Under the pieces are notes generated by a model that saw only the letters and a program-made list of their open reading frames with translations, was not told the DNA's origin and ran no database searches. A stretch of DNA of 35,256 nt. Source: an uncultured Acetatifactor sp. Its GTDB lineage: Bacteria; Bacillota; Clostridia; Lachnospirales; Lachnospiraceae. Shown here in pieces: positions 8,961 through 16,871 of this stretch. The stretch lies in assembly GCA_947624245.1 (NCBI GenBank), contig CANQJL010000028.1:1-35256 (forward strand). The letters run 5' to 3'. The number at the start of each line of letters is the position of its first letter. The stretch's first letter is position 1. A program made the translations under genes and the position numbers.

Positions 8961-8966
8961 TATCAT
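8961..8966 (+). promoter_or_regulatory. Likely -10 box of the ABC exporter operon
   Basis: TATCAT 25 bases before the ATPase start codon. The -35 position (AAGTTA) is far from consensus, in keeping with activation from the upstream repeat. Confidence 0.4.
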
Positions 8967-8991
8967 AGAAAGCAGGAAAGGAGATGTTTCT

Positions 8992-9774
8992 ATGGACTAT
9001 ATTATCACCACGGAACAGTTGACGAAAAAATACAAAAATTTTATTTCCGTCAACAATGTTACCCTTCATATTCGGAAGGGCAGCATCTATGGATTCCTCG
9101 GCCCTAACGGGGCAGGTAAATCCACCACTATGAAAATGCTGCTGGGACTGACCGTCCCAACGAAAGGCAGCTTTACGATTGATGGCCGACATTTTCCGGA
9201 GGATCGGCTTGCCATTCTAAAGGAGATTGGTTCCTTTATTGAATCACCATCCTTTTATGCAAATCTGACCGGTAGGGAGAACCTTGACATTATCCGCCGG
9301 ATCTTGGGGCTGCCTAAAGATACTGTTGACGATGCCTTGGAATTGGTTGGTTTGGAGGAATTTGGGAATCGGCTGGCAAAGAAGTATTCGCTGGGTATGA
9401 AGCAGCGCCTTGGTCTTGCCGGCGCTTTGCTGGGAAGACCGCCTATCCTCATTCTGGACGAGCCGACCAACGGCCTTGACCCTTCAGGTATCCATGAAAT
9501 TCGGAACCTGATAAAATCCTTACCCAGCCTCTACAACTGCACCATAATGATCTCGTCCCATATGCTTTCCGAAATTGAACTGATGGCGGATGACATTGGC
9601 ATTCTCAATCATGGACGCCTGTTGTTTGAGGGAAGTCTGGATGATCTGCGGCGCAGCGCAAAGCAGGCTGGAATGTCCGCTGATAACAAGCTAATCGGAG
9701 ATCAGCTGGAAGGTGTGTTCCTCGCTATGGTAGATCAGGACAATGCTGCCAGAAAGCAGAGGGCGCAGTTATGA
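8992..9774 (+). CDS. ABC transporter ATP-binding protein, lantibiotic-immunity (LanF/BcrA) type
   Basis: This cytoplasmic ATPase drives an exporter that removes peptide antibiotics from the membrane. Its 260 residues show Walker A GPNGAGKST (near 37-45), Q-loop region, signature YSLGMKQRLGLAGAL, Walker B PILILDEPTNGLDP and the switch His in MISSHML. The LSG signature is replaced by SLGMKQR, usual for this subfamily. The start follows AAAGGAG by eight bases. The stop overlaps the next start (ATGA), showing translational coupling with two permeases, as in LanFEG and BcrAB systems. The flanking regulator and 11-bp repeats suggest inducible expression. The substrate (lantibiotic, bacitracin or other) cannot be read from the sequence. 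Confidence 0.93.
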   Translation: MDYIITTEQLTKKYKNFISVNNVTLHIRKGSIYGFLGPNGAGKSTTMKMLLGLTVPTKGSFTIDGRHFPEDRLAILKEIGSFIESPSFYANLTGRENLDIIRRILGLPKDTVDDALELVGLEEFGNRLAKKYSLGMKQRLGLAGALLGRPPILILDEPTNGLDPSGIHEIRNLIKSLPSLYNCTIMISSHMLSEIELMADDIGILNHGRLLFEGSLDDLRRSAKQAGMSADNKLIGDQLEGVFLAMVDQDNAARKQRAQL

Positions 9775-10496
9775 GTATGCCTGCGATTGAACTTCGGAAA
9801 GAAAAACGAACGGGGGTTATCCCTGTGCTGCTGGCTGTTGGTATTTTGGGCGCTGGCTATGCCTTTCTAAATTTTATTGTGAGGAAAGACACTCTGCTGA
9901 GTTTACCTTTGGCGCCTATGGATGTTTTGCTGACCCAGCTTTACGGCATGATTATGATCTTGAATATGTTTGGAATCGTAGTTGCCGCCTGCATGATCTA
10001 CAACATGGAGTTTAAGGGTAATGCCGTCAGGAAGATGTATATGCTCCCTGTAAATGTTTCCGGAATGTATCTTTGCAAATTTCTGATCCTATCGACCCTG
10101 CTTTTCGTGGCAGTAGCTTTACAAAATCTGGCGCTTATGCGGATTGGTATGACGGACTTACCGCAAGGGGCGTTTGCAATGGGAACTCTGGTCAAATTTG
10201 CAGGTTACTCATTCCTTACCTCAATGCCCGTCCTGTCGTTTATGGTTTTGATCTCGTCCCGTTTTGAGAATATGTGGGTGCCGCTGGGCGTTGGCGTTGC
10301 CGGCTTCCTAAGCGGGATGGCATTGGCTAATTCGAGCATTAACTTGTTGATGATTCACCCTTTCGTCATCATGCTGAAACCTGCGGTTGCTATGAACGCA
10401 CAGCCGGACATGGCAGTTATCATAGCCGCATGCATTGAATCATTAGTATTCCTCGGTGCAGGGCTGTGGATGGCGAAAAATCTGCGCTATGAGTAA
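9771..10496 (+). CDS. ABC-2 type permease, LanE/MutE-like
   Basis: This 241-residue membrane protein has about six hydrophobic helices (for example VIPVLLAVGILGAGYAFL, IVVAACMIYN, ILSTLLFVAVAL, MAVIIAACIESLVFLGAG) and no ATPase motifs. Its start overlaps the ATPase stop by four bases. The conserved stretch EFKGNAVRKMYMLPV before the third helix is typical of lantibiotic-immunity permeases, where a coupling helix contacts the ATPase. Together with the next gene it would form the membrane channel. The helix pattern and context are firm; the LanE-like subfamily is a judgement from memory. Confidence 0.85.
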   Translation: MSMPAIELRKEKRTGVIPVLLAVGILGAGYAFLNFIVRKDTLLSLPLAPMDVLLTQLYGMIMILNMFGIVVAACMIYNMEFKGNAVRKMYMLPVNVSGMYLCKFLILSTLLFVAVALQNLALMRIGMTDLPQGAFAMGTLVKFAGYSFLTSMPVLSFMVLISSRFENMWVPLGVGVAGFLSGMALANSSINLLMIHPFVIMLKPAVAMNAQPDMAVIIAACIESLVFLGAGLWMAKNLRYE

Positions 10497-10511
10497 GGAG
10501 GTGTCAGGATC

Positions 10512-11276
10512 ATGAGTTTTTTAGAACTGCTCAGAATTGAATTTATGAAAGTAAAACGCTCGAAAATCGTGCCGTTGATTTTTATTGCGCCTCTGTTGGT
10601 AGTGACCTCCGGGGTCGCAAACCTGAGCCGATATTTTACACCGGAATATACAAACGCTTGGCCGGCCATGTTCATTCAAAGTGCGCTGGTTTACGCCTAC
10701 TATCTGCTGCCGTTCTCGATGATTGTGGTCTGCGTGATGATCGCAGGGCGGGAAACAGGGAATAACGGCATCTTAAAAATGCTCGCTCTGCCGGTCAGCC
10801 GATATGCGCTCTCCATAGCAAAATTCTGTGTGTTAGTATTCTATCTGTTTATGGAGATGGTTGTATTTCTCGCAGTATTCGTAATCGCCGGAACAGCTGC
10901 AACAAGAACTATGGCCGTGACGGAAACGCTTCCCATCCTTTATTTGCTGAAATGGTGTGTCGGGCTGTTTCTGACAATGCTGCCATGCGTGGGAACCATG
11001 TGGGCAATCACCGTACTGTTTGATAAGCCGCTCCTTTCCGTAGGACTGAATCTGCTCCTTGTTATCCCTGGCGTTCTGGCGGCAAATACGCCCCTTTGGA
11101 TTGCCTATCCGTATTGTTACAGCGGATATTTGGTATCTTGTTCCCTGTATGATTTTATGGTGGAATCCACTACAATAACATTTTCAATGTTCCCATTTCT
11201 GCCAATCGCAATACTGGTCTTTGTGCTGGTACTTGCGATTGCAGTCAAACAATTTGGAAGAAAAGAAATGAGGTAA
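10512..11276 (+). CDS. ABC-2 type permease, LanG/MutG-like
   Basis: This second permease of the exporter has 254 residues and about six membrane helices. It opens MSFLELLRIEFMKVKRSKI, the usual amphipathic start of this family. RETGNNGILKMLALPVSR precedes the third helix and matches the coupling segment. AAGGAGG overlaps the stop of the preceding gene, so the two permeases are coupled. It most likely forms a heteromer with the product of 9771-10496. Confidence 0.85.
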   Translation: MSFLELLRIEFMKVKRSKIVPLIFIAPLLVVTSGVANLSRYFTPEYTNAWPAMFIQSALVYAYYLLPFSMIVVCVMIAGRETGNNGILKMLALPVSRYALSIAKFCVLVFYLFMEMVVFLAVFVIAGTAATRTMAVTETLPILYLLKWCVGLFLTMLPCVGTMWAITVLFDKPLLSVGLNLLLVIPGVLAANTPLWIAYPYCYSGYLVSCSLYDFMVESTTITFSMFPFLPIAILVFVLVLAIAVKQFGRKEMR

Positions 11277-11282
11277 ATTATT

Positions 11283-11579
11283 ATGGAAAACAAAAAACTG
11301 AAAACTTTGAGTTTGGTATCGCTGATTATCAGTATCACCCCCGCAATAACCCTTATCCCTGTGTTCCTTAAAATCGCACTGCCGGATGGGGTGAATACGG
11401 CATGGGCTTGCGCCAATATCGCTTCCGCTGTGTTGGGGCTGCTCCTCTCTATTGTCTGCATTAAGAGGAAAGAAAGCCGCAACCCTGTGAATATTGCATC
11501 CACTATCGTCAGCTCCTTTTGGTGCTTGCTGATGATTGGCATAGTGGTTCTGGCATTATTTTTGACATTCTTGCAGTAA
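11283..11579 (+). CDS. Small three-helix membrane protein of the exporter operon
   Basis: The 98-residue protein has three hydrophobic segments (LSLVSLIISITPAITLIPV, ANIASAVLGLLLSIVCI, FWCLLMIGIVVLALFLTFL) separated by short charged loops. It starts six bases after the second permease stop behind GAGGT, so it belongs to the operon. No function is recognised. Similar small membrane proteins sit beside lantibiotic exporters in related genomes, so an accessory role in assembly or immunity is possible. Confidence 0.7.
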   Translation: MENKKLKTLSLVSLIISITPAITLIPVFLKIALPDGVNTAWACANIASAVLGLLLSIVCIKRKESRNPVNIASTIVSSFWCLLMIGIVVLALFLTFLQ

Positions 11580-11588
11580 GGAGGGCCT

Positions 11589-12002
11589 ATGAAGTTTTTC
11601 AATAGAGGATTATGCATTGCTCTTGCTGGAATACTGCTTTTTACCTGTACGGCTTGTTCCGAATTAGAGAATTTGAGTGATGGACTTAAGGGTGGCGTAG
11701 AGCAGTTTGGTGACAATGTTACTATTGGTAAGAGTAACGCGCTGATTACACCATAGCAATCTTTTGATGGGTCTCGCACCGCAGATAACACAGCTTTTTT
11801 GGCTACCTATGACGCAACCGTAGCCGGGTTCAATGGGCAAGAATTCATCTACCAACTGGTCTATATTGATCCGGAATTAGAGGAAACCGTATTGGCTGAA
11901 AGCGGAGATGGCAGTGTTACAGTACAGCTTAAAAGCGGAGCAAACTACATTGGGATTTATGGCACCGACTATGAGGGCACAATCCAGATTACAGTAGAAT
12001 AG
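11589..12002 (+). pseudogene. Operon lipoprotein interrupted by an in-frame TAG
   Basis: The start follows AAGGAGGG. The first 55 codons give a lipoprotein signal (LAGILLFTCTAC, lipobox TAC, Cys at about 24) and a short mature part ending GKSNALITP. Codon 56 is TAG (11754-11756). Exactly the same frame continues for 81 more codons to 12002 (from QSFDGSRTADN to YEGTIQITVE), a beta-rich domain without a separate ribosome binding site. The whole is 137 codons if the stop is ignored, a plausible size for the lipoproteins that accompany such exporters. The likely explanation is a single nonsense mutation; readthrough or a sequencing error is possible. Confidence 0.75.
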
Positions 12003-12082
12003 GCATAATTATCGCACACCCCGGCATCGATGACGGTCTGTAAAATGGCTTTTCTTAATTATGGAGGCAGGTGTCACAGCAC

Positions 12083-12241
12083 ATGAAAAAGAGTTATAAA
12101 AGGTTAAAACAAATAATTCTGCTCTGTATCATACTGATCGGCACGGAAATATTTGATTATCTGAGGCACAATGGCAGGGAATTGTGTAAAAGTGGTTGTT
12201 ATGGGAAAATAGTGATCCTGGAGGTAGAGGCTGATGAATAA
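12083..12241 (+). CDS. Possible 52-residue single-helix membrane peptide
   Basis: An ATG 12 bases after GGAGGCAG opens 52 codons: a basic start (MKKSYKRLKQ), one hydrophobic stretch (IILLCIILIGTEIF), and a polar tail with two Cys. No family is recognised. The ribosome binding site, the N-in topology rule and a terminator 30 bases after the stop favour a real gene at the end of the exporter operon. It could also be the stump of a longer lost gene. Confidence 0.35.
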   Translation: MKKSYKRLKQIILLCIILIGTEIFDYLRHNGRELCKSGCYGKIVILEVEADE

Positions 12242-12270
12242 AATGAGGAATGGTGCCAGATCAGGTATTG

Positions 12271-12306
12271 AAAAAAGCAATTCCTTCTAGGGCGGAATTG
12301 CTTTTG
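12271..12306 (+). terminator. Terminator at the end of the exporter operon
   Basis: AAAAGCAATTCC (12273-12284) pairs perfectly with GGAATTGCTTTT (12294-12305) around a nine-base loop. The T-run is only four bases, but the A/T flanks pair, so it may act on both strands. Confidence 0.7.
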
Positions 12307-12376
12307 GTGTCGCTGCATTTCTTGGACATGAGCCTGCTTGTTCAGTAGCCGCGTAACGCGTATAGAAAGAGAAGCT

Positions 12377-12405
12377 TTGCTTTACATTTTTTGCTATGCT
12401 ATTAT
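12377..12405 (+). promoter_or_regulatory. Candidate promoter of the 109-residue protein gene
   Basis: TTGCTT (12377-12382), 17 bases, TATTAT (12400-12405). Otherwise the 12307-12549 stretch holds no gene that can be supported. Confidence 0.35.
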
Positions 12406-12549
12406 GGAGTAAAGCACGCAGAAAATGTCAGCGGATAAGAGCAGAATAGCGGCTTCTGATATGGAACTGTTGAACGCTTCAATAAGGCGCGGGAAAATTT
12501 GAGCGGGAGAATATTATATTGAACCGCTAAAGTGGTAAGGAGGATTGAA

Positions 12550-12879
12550 ATGTACTATGAGTTACAGCCATTGCGTATTCAGGCAGGGTGGCGGGTGGAA
12601 TATAATAATTTTTCAGAATACGATTTGGACACGCACGGGGAGGAAGATGCATATGAACTAAATGAAGACCTGTTGCTGCTATACAATGAAAAGGCAAATT
12701 TAGCCATTGATTTAGGGTGGTATCCTGCTCACGATACGGACGGAGAATATTTATTGATACTGGCTAAGGATTTCCGGTGGGACTGTCCGCTGGAGAAGTT
12801 TTCGTCTAAATCAAAGAAGGAAATAATAAGCCGTATTGAAAAATGGGTGTGCCGTGATTTTTTTGCGAAATATATATAA
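12550..12879 (+). CDS. Uncharacterised 109-residue acidic protein
   Basis: The ATG at 12550 is chosen because AAGGAGG ends six bases upstream; a GTG 18 bases earlier has no such site. The protein is soluble, acidic and rich in aromatic residues (YYELQPLRI, GWRVEYNNF, AIDLGWYPAHD, CPLEKFSSKSKKEIISRIEKWV). It has no signal peptide, membrane helix or catalytic motif that can be named. Size, acidity and Trp/Tyr content resemble small immunity proteins of toxin systems, but this is impression only and no toxin gene is adjacent. Its AT-rich composition places it in the accessory island. It has its own promoter candidate. Confidence 0.75.
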   Translation: MYYELQPLRIQAGWRVEYNNFSEYDLDTHGEEDAYELNEDLLLLYNEKANLAIDLGWYPAHDTDGEYLLILAKDFRWDCPLEKFSSKSKKEIISRIEKWVCRDFFAKYI

Positions 12880-12896
12880 TTGTTTCATTTACATTG

Positions 12897-12912
12897 AATT
12901 CCTGCAGGGATT
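12897..12912. promoter_or_regulatory. Near-perfect palindrome upstream of the alpha-galactosidase
   Basis: AATTCCTGCAGGGATT is a 16-base palindrome with one mismatched pair, about 40 bases before the candidate -35. It is a possible operator or activator site for the sugar enzyme. Confidence 0.3.
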
Positions 12913-12950
12913 GATTCTTTTCTCGGCGTATCGCGCCATAGGAAAATTTC

Positions 12951-12979
12951 TTGAATAATGCTCTGCCATTTGATAAGAT
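12951..12979 (+). promoter_or_regulatory. Candidate promoter of the alpha-galactosidase gene
   Basis: TTGAAT (12951-12956), 17 bases, TAAGAT (12974-12979), about 47 bases before the ATG. Confidence 0.5.
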
Positions 12980-13009
12980 AAGCTAGACAGAAAAGGTTGC
13001 CGCTTATCT
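12976..13009 (+). promoter_or_regulatory. Inverted repeat overlapping the alpha-galactosidase -10 box
   Basis: AGATAAGC (12976-12983) and GCTTATCT (13002-13009) are exact inverse complements 18 bases apart. The left arm overlaps the -10 box and the right arm ends just before the AGGAGG-like site. It could be a repressor site or a leader hairpin. Confidence 0.4.
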
Positions 13010-13025
13010 ATACGGAGGTATCGCT

Positions 13026-15257
13026 ATGGGCATCACATGGCAGGAGGAACAGAGGCTTTTCAAGCTGGACACGCCGAATACGACCTATCTGATCGGCATT
13101 GTGGACGAGGAAGGATTTTTAGGGCATATCTATTATGGCAATAAAATAGAAGACGCGACAGGGGCGGCAGAGCTGCTCCGCACAAGGGAGGCTCCTTTTA
13201 CGCCGGAGAAGAACGACAGGGAGAGAGTCTCTTTTATGGACTGCTTTCCGTGGGAATATTCCTCTCACGGCGTGGGAGACTTCCGCGAGAGCAGCGTGCG
13301 CGTAAAAGATGAGAACGGCTGCAGCGCGGTGCTGCTCACCTATGTCTCCCATGAGATATACGCGGGGAAGCCCCCTCTCGAGGGGCTGCCCGCCACGTTT
13401 GGCCCCAAGGACGGGGTGCAGACGCTGGACATTTTGTGCGAGGATAAATCCCTGGGGCTTCGGGCGCATCTTACCTACAGCGTATTTGAAGATACGGACG
13501 CCATCGCCCGCAGCGTGCGCTTTGAGAACGGCGGCAGCAGTGTGCTGCGGCTGGAAAAAGCCATGAGCTGCTGTCTGGACATGGACAACCGCGGGTTCGA
13601 CGTGCTGACGCTTCACGGCTCATGGGCGAGAGAGCGGCACATGGAGAGAAAGCCCGTGGGGTGCGGCAGATATTCCGTCTCCACTCTGCGGGGAGAAAGC
13701 TCTCATCAGGAGCATCCCTTCCTTGCGCTTCTCACACACGGCGCGGATCAGGACAGAGGGGAGGTCTACGGATTTCATCTGGTGTACTCCGGCAACTTTC
13801 TGATGCAGGCGGAGGGCAATCAGTTCGGTGCGGTCAGGGTCGTGGCAGGCATCAACCCCGAAGATTTCAGTTGGAAGCTGGAGCCGGGGGAAGCCTTTCA
13901 GACTCCGGAGGTGATCCTCACCTACTCGGCGCAGGGGCTGGGCCCCATGACGGGCAGTCTGCACAGCCTGTACAAGAACCACCTGATCAGGAGCCCTTAT
14001 CTTCATAGGAAGCGTCCCATTCTCATCAACAACTGGGAGGCGACATATTTTGACTTTGACGAAAAGAAGCTGCTGGAGATCGCCAAAGAGAGCGCGGCTC
14101 TGGGGATAGAGATGCTCGTCATGGACGACGGCTGGTTCGGCAATCGGTATGACGACGGCAGGGCGCTGGGCGACTGGCAGGTCAACGAGGAGAAGCTGAA
14201 GGGCGGCCTCGGCAGGCTGGTGGAGCAGGTGAACGGACTCGGCATGAAATTCGGTATCTGGTTCGAGCCGGAAATGATCTCCGGAGACTCTAAGCTGTAC
14301 CGGAAACATCAGGATTGGGCACTGGCGGTGCCGGGCAGAAGGCCGGCTCTCTCCCGAAACCAGTATGTGCTGGACATCAGCCGCAGGGAGGTTCGGGACT
14401 ATATTATGGAGCAGGTGTTCGCGGTGCTTCACTCCGCGAATATCGAGTATGTGAAATGGGACATGAACCGACCGCTCACCGATCTGGGGAGCGTTTCACT
14501 GCCCGCTGACAGAATGGGGGAATTGTACCATCGGTACGTTCTGGGAATGTACGAGATGCAGGAGCGGCTGACAAGGGAATTTCCGAATCTGCTCCTGGAG
14601 AACTGCAGCGGCGGAGGCGGGCGCTTTGACCCGGGAATGCTGTATTACAGTCCGCAGATATGGTGCTCCGACGACACGGACGCCGTGGAGCGTCTTATGA
14701 TACAGGAGAGCACGGCCATGCTCTATCCCCTGTCCGCCATAGGCGCCCATGTCAGCGTATGCCCCAACCACACCGTGGGCCGCAGCACTCCCTTTGAGAC
14801 AAGAGGGTATGTGGCTTTGGCGGGCACCTTCGGGTACGAACTGGACATTACCAAGCTGAGCGATGAGGACAAGGCCATGGTGGCCGGACAGACGGCCATA
14901 TACCACAGATTCCACGACATTGTGCGGGAGGGCGAGTACCATCGGCTGGCTTCTTATCAGGAGAACCGGAAATTTGACTGCTTCCAGATAAACGACCCGA
15001 CGGGACGCGAGAGTCTGGTGTTCTATACGCAGGTGCTGAGCGAACCCAACCGGCGCAGCCGTTTTGTGCGGCTGAAGGGTTTGTCGGCCGATGCGCGTTA
15101 CCGCATTTTTACGGTAAATGCCGACAGCGGCGAGCTGAAGAAGGACACCGGAAGAGTGATTTCCGGAGCGGTGCTGATGAACGGCGGGATCTGCTTTGAG
15201 AGCCTTACCGGCGATTTCAGAGGAAGCCTGCTGTGTCTGGAACGGGTGGACCGGTAA
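13026..15257 (+). CDS. Alpha-galactosidase, glycoside hydrolase family 36
   Basis: This enzyme hydrolyses terminal alpha-1,6-galactose from melibiose, raffinose and stachyose in the cytoplasm with retention of configuration. It has 743 residues and no signal peptide. An N-terminal beta-supersandwich (about 1-310) precedes the (beta/alpha)8 barrel. Motifs: NNWEATYFDFDE, MLVMDDGWFG, FGIWFEPEMIS, and YVKWDMNR with nucleophile Asp479. LLENCSGGGGRFDPG follows, then WCSDDTDAVERL with acid/base Asp549 (or the next Asp). These positions are almost those of the characterised Geobacillus enzyme AgaB (478 and 548). The ACGGAGG ribosome binding site supports the start. No raffinose transporter is adjacent; a DUF4250 gene follows after 45 bases, so any operon link is uncertain. 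Confidence 0.95.
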   Translation: MGITWQEEQRLFKLDTPNTTYLIGIVDEEGFLGHIYYGNKIEDATGAAELLRTREAPFTPEKNDRERVSFMDCFPWEYSSHGVGDFRESSVRVKDENGCSAVLLTYVSHEIYAGKPPLEGLPATFGPKDGVQTLDILCEDKSLGLRAHLTYSVFEDTDAIARSVRFENGGSSVLRLEKAMSCCLDMDNRGFDVLTLHGSWARERHMERKPVGCGRYSVSTLRGESSHQEHPFLALLTHGADQDRGEVYGFHLVYSGNFLMQAEGNQFGAVRVVAGINPEDFSWKLEPGEAFQTPEVILTYSAQGLGPMTGSLHSLYKNHLIRSPYLHRKRPILINNWEATYFDFDEKKLLEIAKESAALGIEMLVMDDGWFGNRYDDGRALGDWQVNEEKLKGGLGRLVEQVNGLGMKFGIWFEPEMISGDSKLYRKHQDWALAVPGRRPALSRNQYVLDISRREVRDYIMEQVFAVLHSANIEYVKWDMNRPLTDLGSVSLPADRMGELYHRYVLGMYEMQERLTREFPNLLLENCSGGGGRFDPGMLYYSPQIWCSDDTDAVERLMIQESTAMLYPLSAIGAHVSVCPNHTVGRSTPFETRGYVALAGTFGYELDITKLSDEDKAMVAGQTAIYHRFHDIVREGEYHRLASYQENRKFDCFQINDPTGRESLVFYTQVLSEPNRRSRFVRLKGLSADARYRIFTVNADSGELKKDTGRVISGAVLMNGGICFESLTGDFRGSLLCLERVDR

Positions 15258-15302
15258 ACGGTGCTGCAATGTATTTTTCAACGGAAAGAAAGAGGCGGAT
15301 AT

Positions 15303-15476
15303 ATGATACCGAAAGACCCTGTGATGCTTTTGAGCTTTCTCAATTTAAAGCTTCGCGACTGCTATGGCAGTCTGGACGCTCTCTGCGAGGATCTGGACAT
15401 AGATGCCGGCGAGATCACAAAGAAGCTGGCGGCAATCGACTATCACTATGACAAGGAGAACAATCAGTTTGTCTGA
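15303..15476 (+). CDS. DUF4250 family small protein
   Basis: The 57-residue product (MIPKDPVMLLSFLNLKLRD, then CEDLDIDAGEITKKLAAIDYHYDKENNQFV) matches the short clostridial family DUF4250 over its whole length. It is soluble and probably a three-helix bundle; function unknown. It starts behind AGAGGCGG. Its last codons contain the ribosome binding site (AAGGAG) and the probable TTG start of the next gene, so the two are translationally coupled. Confidence 0.85.
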   Translation: MIPKDPVMLLSFLNLKLRDCYGSLDALCEDLDIDAGEITKKLAAIDYHYDKENNQFV

Positions 15477-16740
15477 CGGAACCGACACGGGAAAAAAGTA
15501 TAGAGAGGAAGCCGCCGGGCCAAAGAGAGGGCTGCGATGCAGGATATGCACGGGCTGCGGGCGCTGTCCGGGCATTGCGCAGGACGGCGCGGCGCAGGGG
15601 AAACTGCATATTCTGGCGGAGGACGCGCTGATGGGGACGCGCCTGCCTATACCGGGCAGCAGGCGTCTTGCGGTGGCGGATATCGGCACCACCACGGTGG
15701 CCATGCTCCTGTACGGAGAGGACGGCAGCGTTCGGGACAGATATGTGCAGGTCAATCCGCAGACGGCTTACGGCGCAGATGTGATCTCCAGAATCAGAGC
15801 CGCGGAGGATCCAAAGGCTGCGCAGGACATGCAGAGTATGATTCGCGGGGCGCTGGAATGCGGGCTTGAGCGCTTTTCCCGAAAGCTGCGGAACGGGGAG
15901 GAGCTGTATCTTGTGCTGGCCGCAAATACCACCATGACCTACCTGCTGATGGGCTGGGACGCGGCGGAGCTGGGGTATGCTCCGTTTCACGCCTCACGAT
16001 TGTCCGGAGCGGAAACGCGGATCGGCGGCGTGCCCTGTTTTGTCTTTCCGGGACTTTCGGCCTTTGTGGGCGGAGACATCGCGGCGGGCATCTATGCCTG
16101 CGGAATGTGCGGCAGGGAGGAGCCGACGCTGCTTGTGGATCTGGGTACCAACGGGGAAATGGTGCTGGGGAACAGGGAGAGACGCATAGCCTGTGCCACC
16201 GCAGCGGGTCCGGCTTTTGAGGGCGGCGTGAACAAGGGCGTATGGGGAGCCGACATGATCAGCCTGCTGGCCCGGCTGAAGGAGGAGAAGGTGCTGGACA
16301 GGACGGGGCTTCTGAGCCCCGAGTACTTTGAAGGCGGTATCCGCATCGGCAATGTGACGGTGACGCAGCAGGCCGTGCGCAGCGTTCAGCTCGCCAAGGG
16401 CGCCATTGCGGCGGGGATAGAGGTGCTGCTGGACAGATACGGAATCGTGCCCGAAAAAGTGGACAGAGTGGTGCTCGCCGGCGGATTCGGGTATTATCTT
16501 AAGCCGGAAGCGGCGGCAGAGCTGGGAATCCTGCCGAAGGTGCTTGCAGGCAAAGCGGTGGCCGGCGGAAATACCTCCCTTACGGGAGCGCTTCTGGCAG
16601 GGCGGCGGATCCTTGCGGAAGGGGGCTGTGCGGGCTTGCAAAAGTGCCTGAAGGAATCCGTTCTCTGCACTAAGGTCCTGAATCTGGCCGAGGAGGCGGA
16701 ATTTGAGGGACATTATATCGGCAATTTGAATTTTGAATAA
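15469..16740 (+). CDS. ASKHA-domain protein (DUF4445 / corrinoid-activator-like)
   Basis: This actin-fold ATPase resembles the C-terminal domain of reductive activators of corrinoid proteins. Motifs: phosphate-1 VADIGTTTVAMLLYG, a second phosphate loop VDLGTNGEMVLG, adenosine motif VVLAGGFGYYL. The N-terminus has a tight Cys cluster (CRICTGCGRCPG) that could hold an iron-sulfur centre, but not the full ferredoxin domain of classical activators. The TTG at 15469 is preferred: AAGGAG lies ten bases upstream, inside the end of the DUF4250 gene, and the two genes overlap by eight bases. An ATG at 15448 in the same frame is the alternative. Length is then 423 residues. No corrinoid methyltransferase is nearby, so the target protein is unknown. 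Confidence 0.85.
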   Translation: MSDGTDTGKKYREEAAGPKRGLRCRICTGCGRCPGIAQDGAAQGKLHILAEDALMGTRLPIPGSRRLAVADIGTTTVAMLLYGEDGSVRDRYVQVNPQTAYGADVISRIRAAEDPKAAQDMQSMIRGALECGLERFSRKLRNGEELYLVLAANTTMTYLLMGWDAAELGYAPFHASRLSGAETRIGGVPCFVFPGLSAFVGGDIAAGIYACGMCGREEPTLLVDLGTNGEMVLGNRERRIACATAAGPAFEGGVNKGVWGADMISLLARLKEEKVLDRTGLLSPEYFEGGIRIGNVTVTQQAVRSVQLAKGAIAAGIEVLLDRYGIVPEKVDRVVLAGGFGYYLKPEAAAELGILPKVLAGKAVAGGNTSLTGALLAGRRILAEGGCAGLQKCLKESVLCTKVLNLAEEAEFEGHYIGNLNFE

Positions 16741-16808
16741 AATGCAACAATTCCGCGAAAGTTTGCAGAAAATTTGTTTTTTCTATTTTCTATCCCTAAA
16801 AAGTGTAG

Positions 16809-16814
16809 TATAAT
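16809..16814 (+). promoter_or_regulatory. Likely -10 box of the chemoreceptor gene
   Basis: TATAAT 58 bases before the start; the -35 (TTTTCT) is weak. The leader between contains two similar TATTTCGAAGTATG/TATTTCGATGTATA stretches. No clear sigma-28 sequence was found. Confidence 0.4.
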
Positions 16815-16871
16815 GTATATGGGTATGTATTTCGAAGTATGTATATATTTCGATGTATATGGAGGGTATAT

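Larger units (their letters stand above)
6100..12880. other. AT-richer accessory island: antibiotic-peptide ABC exporter with two damaged two-component systems
   Basis: Between the clpB terminator and the alpha-galactosidase, base use shifts from the GC-rich codons of the flanks to many A/T-ending codons. Gene content becomes accessory: two VanR/PhoB-type regulators and their kinases, an exporter resembling LanFEG immunity systems, a lipoprotein with a stop, and orphan small genes. Broken genes at several points suggest an acquired module in decay. No integrase, transposase or clear attachment repeat was found at either edge, so the boundaries are approximate and transfer is inferred from composition and content only. 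Confidence 0.5.

Noticed and set aside
11754..11756. TAG as a pyrrolysine codon
   Set aside because: A single TAG in a decaying island lipoprotein, with no methylamine genes in view, is better explained by mutation.
12532..12549. GTG start for the 109-residue protein
   Set aside because: The Shine-Dalgarno sequence lies downstream of it and points to the ATG at 12550.
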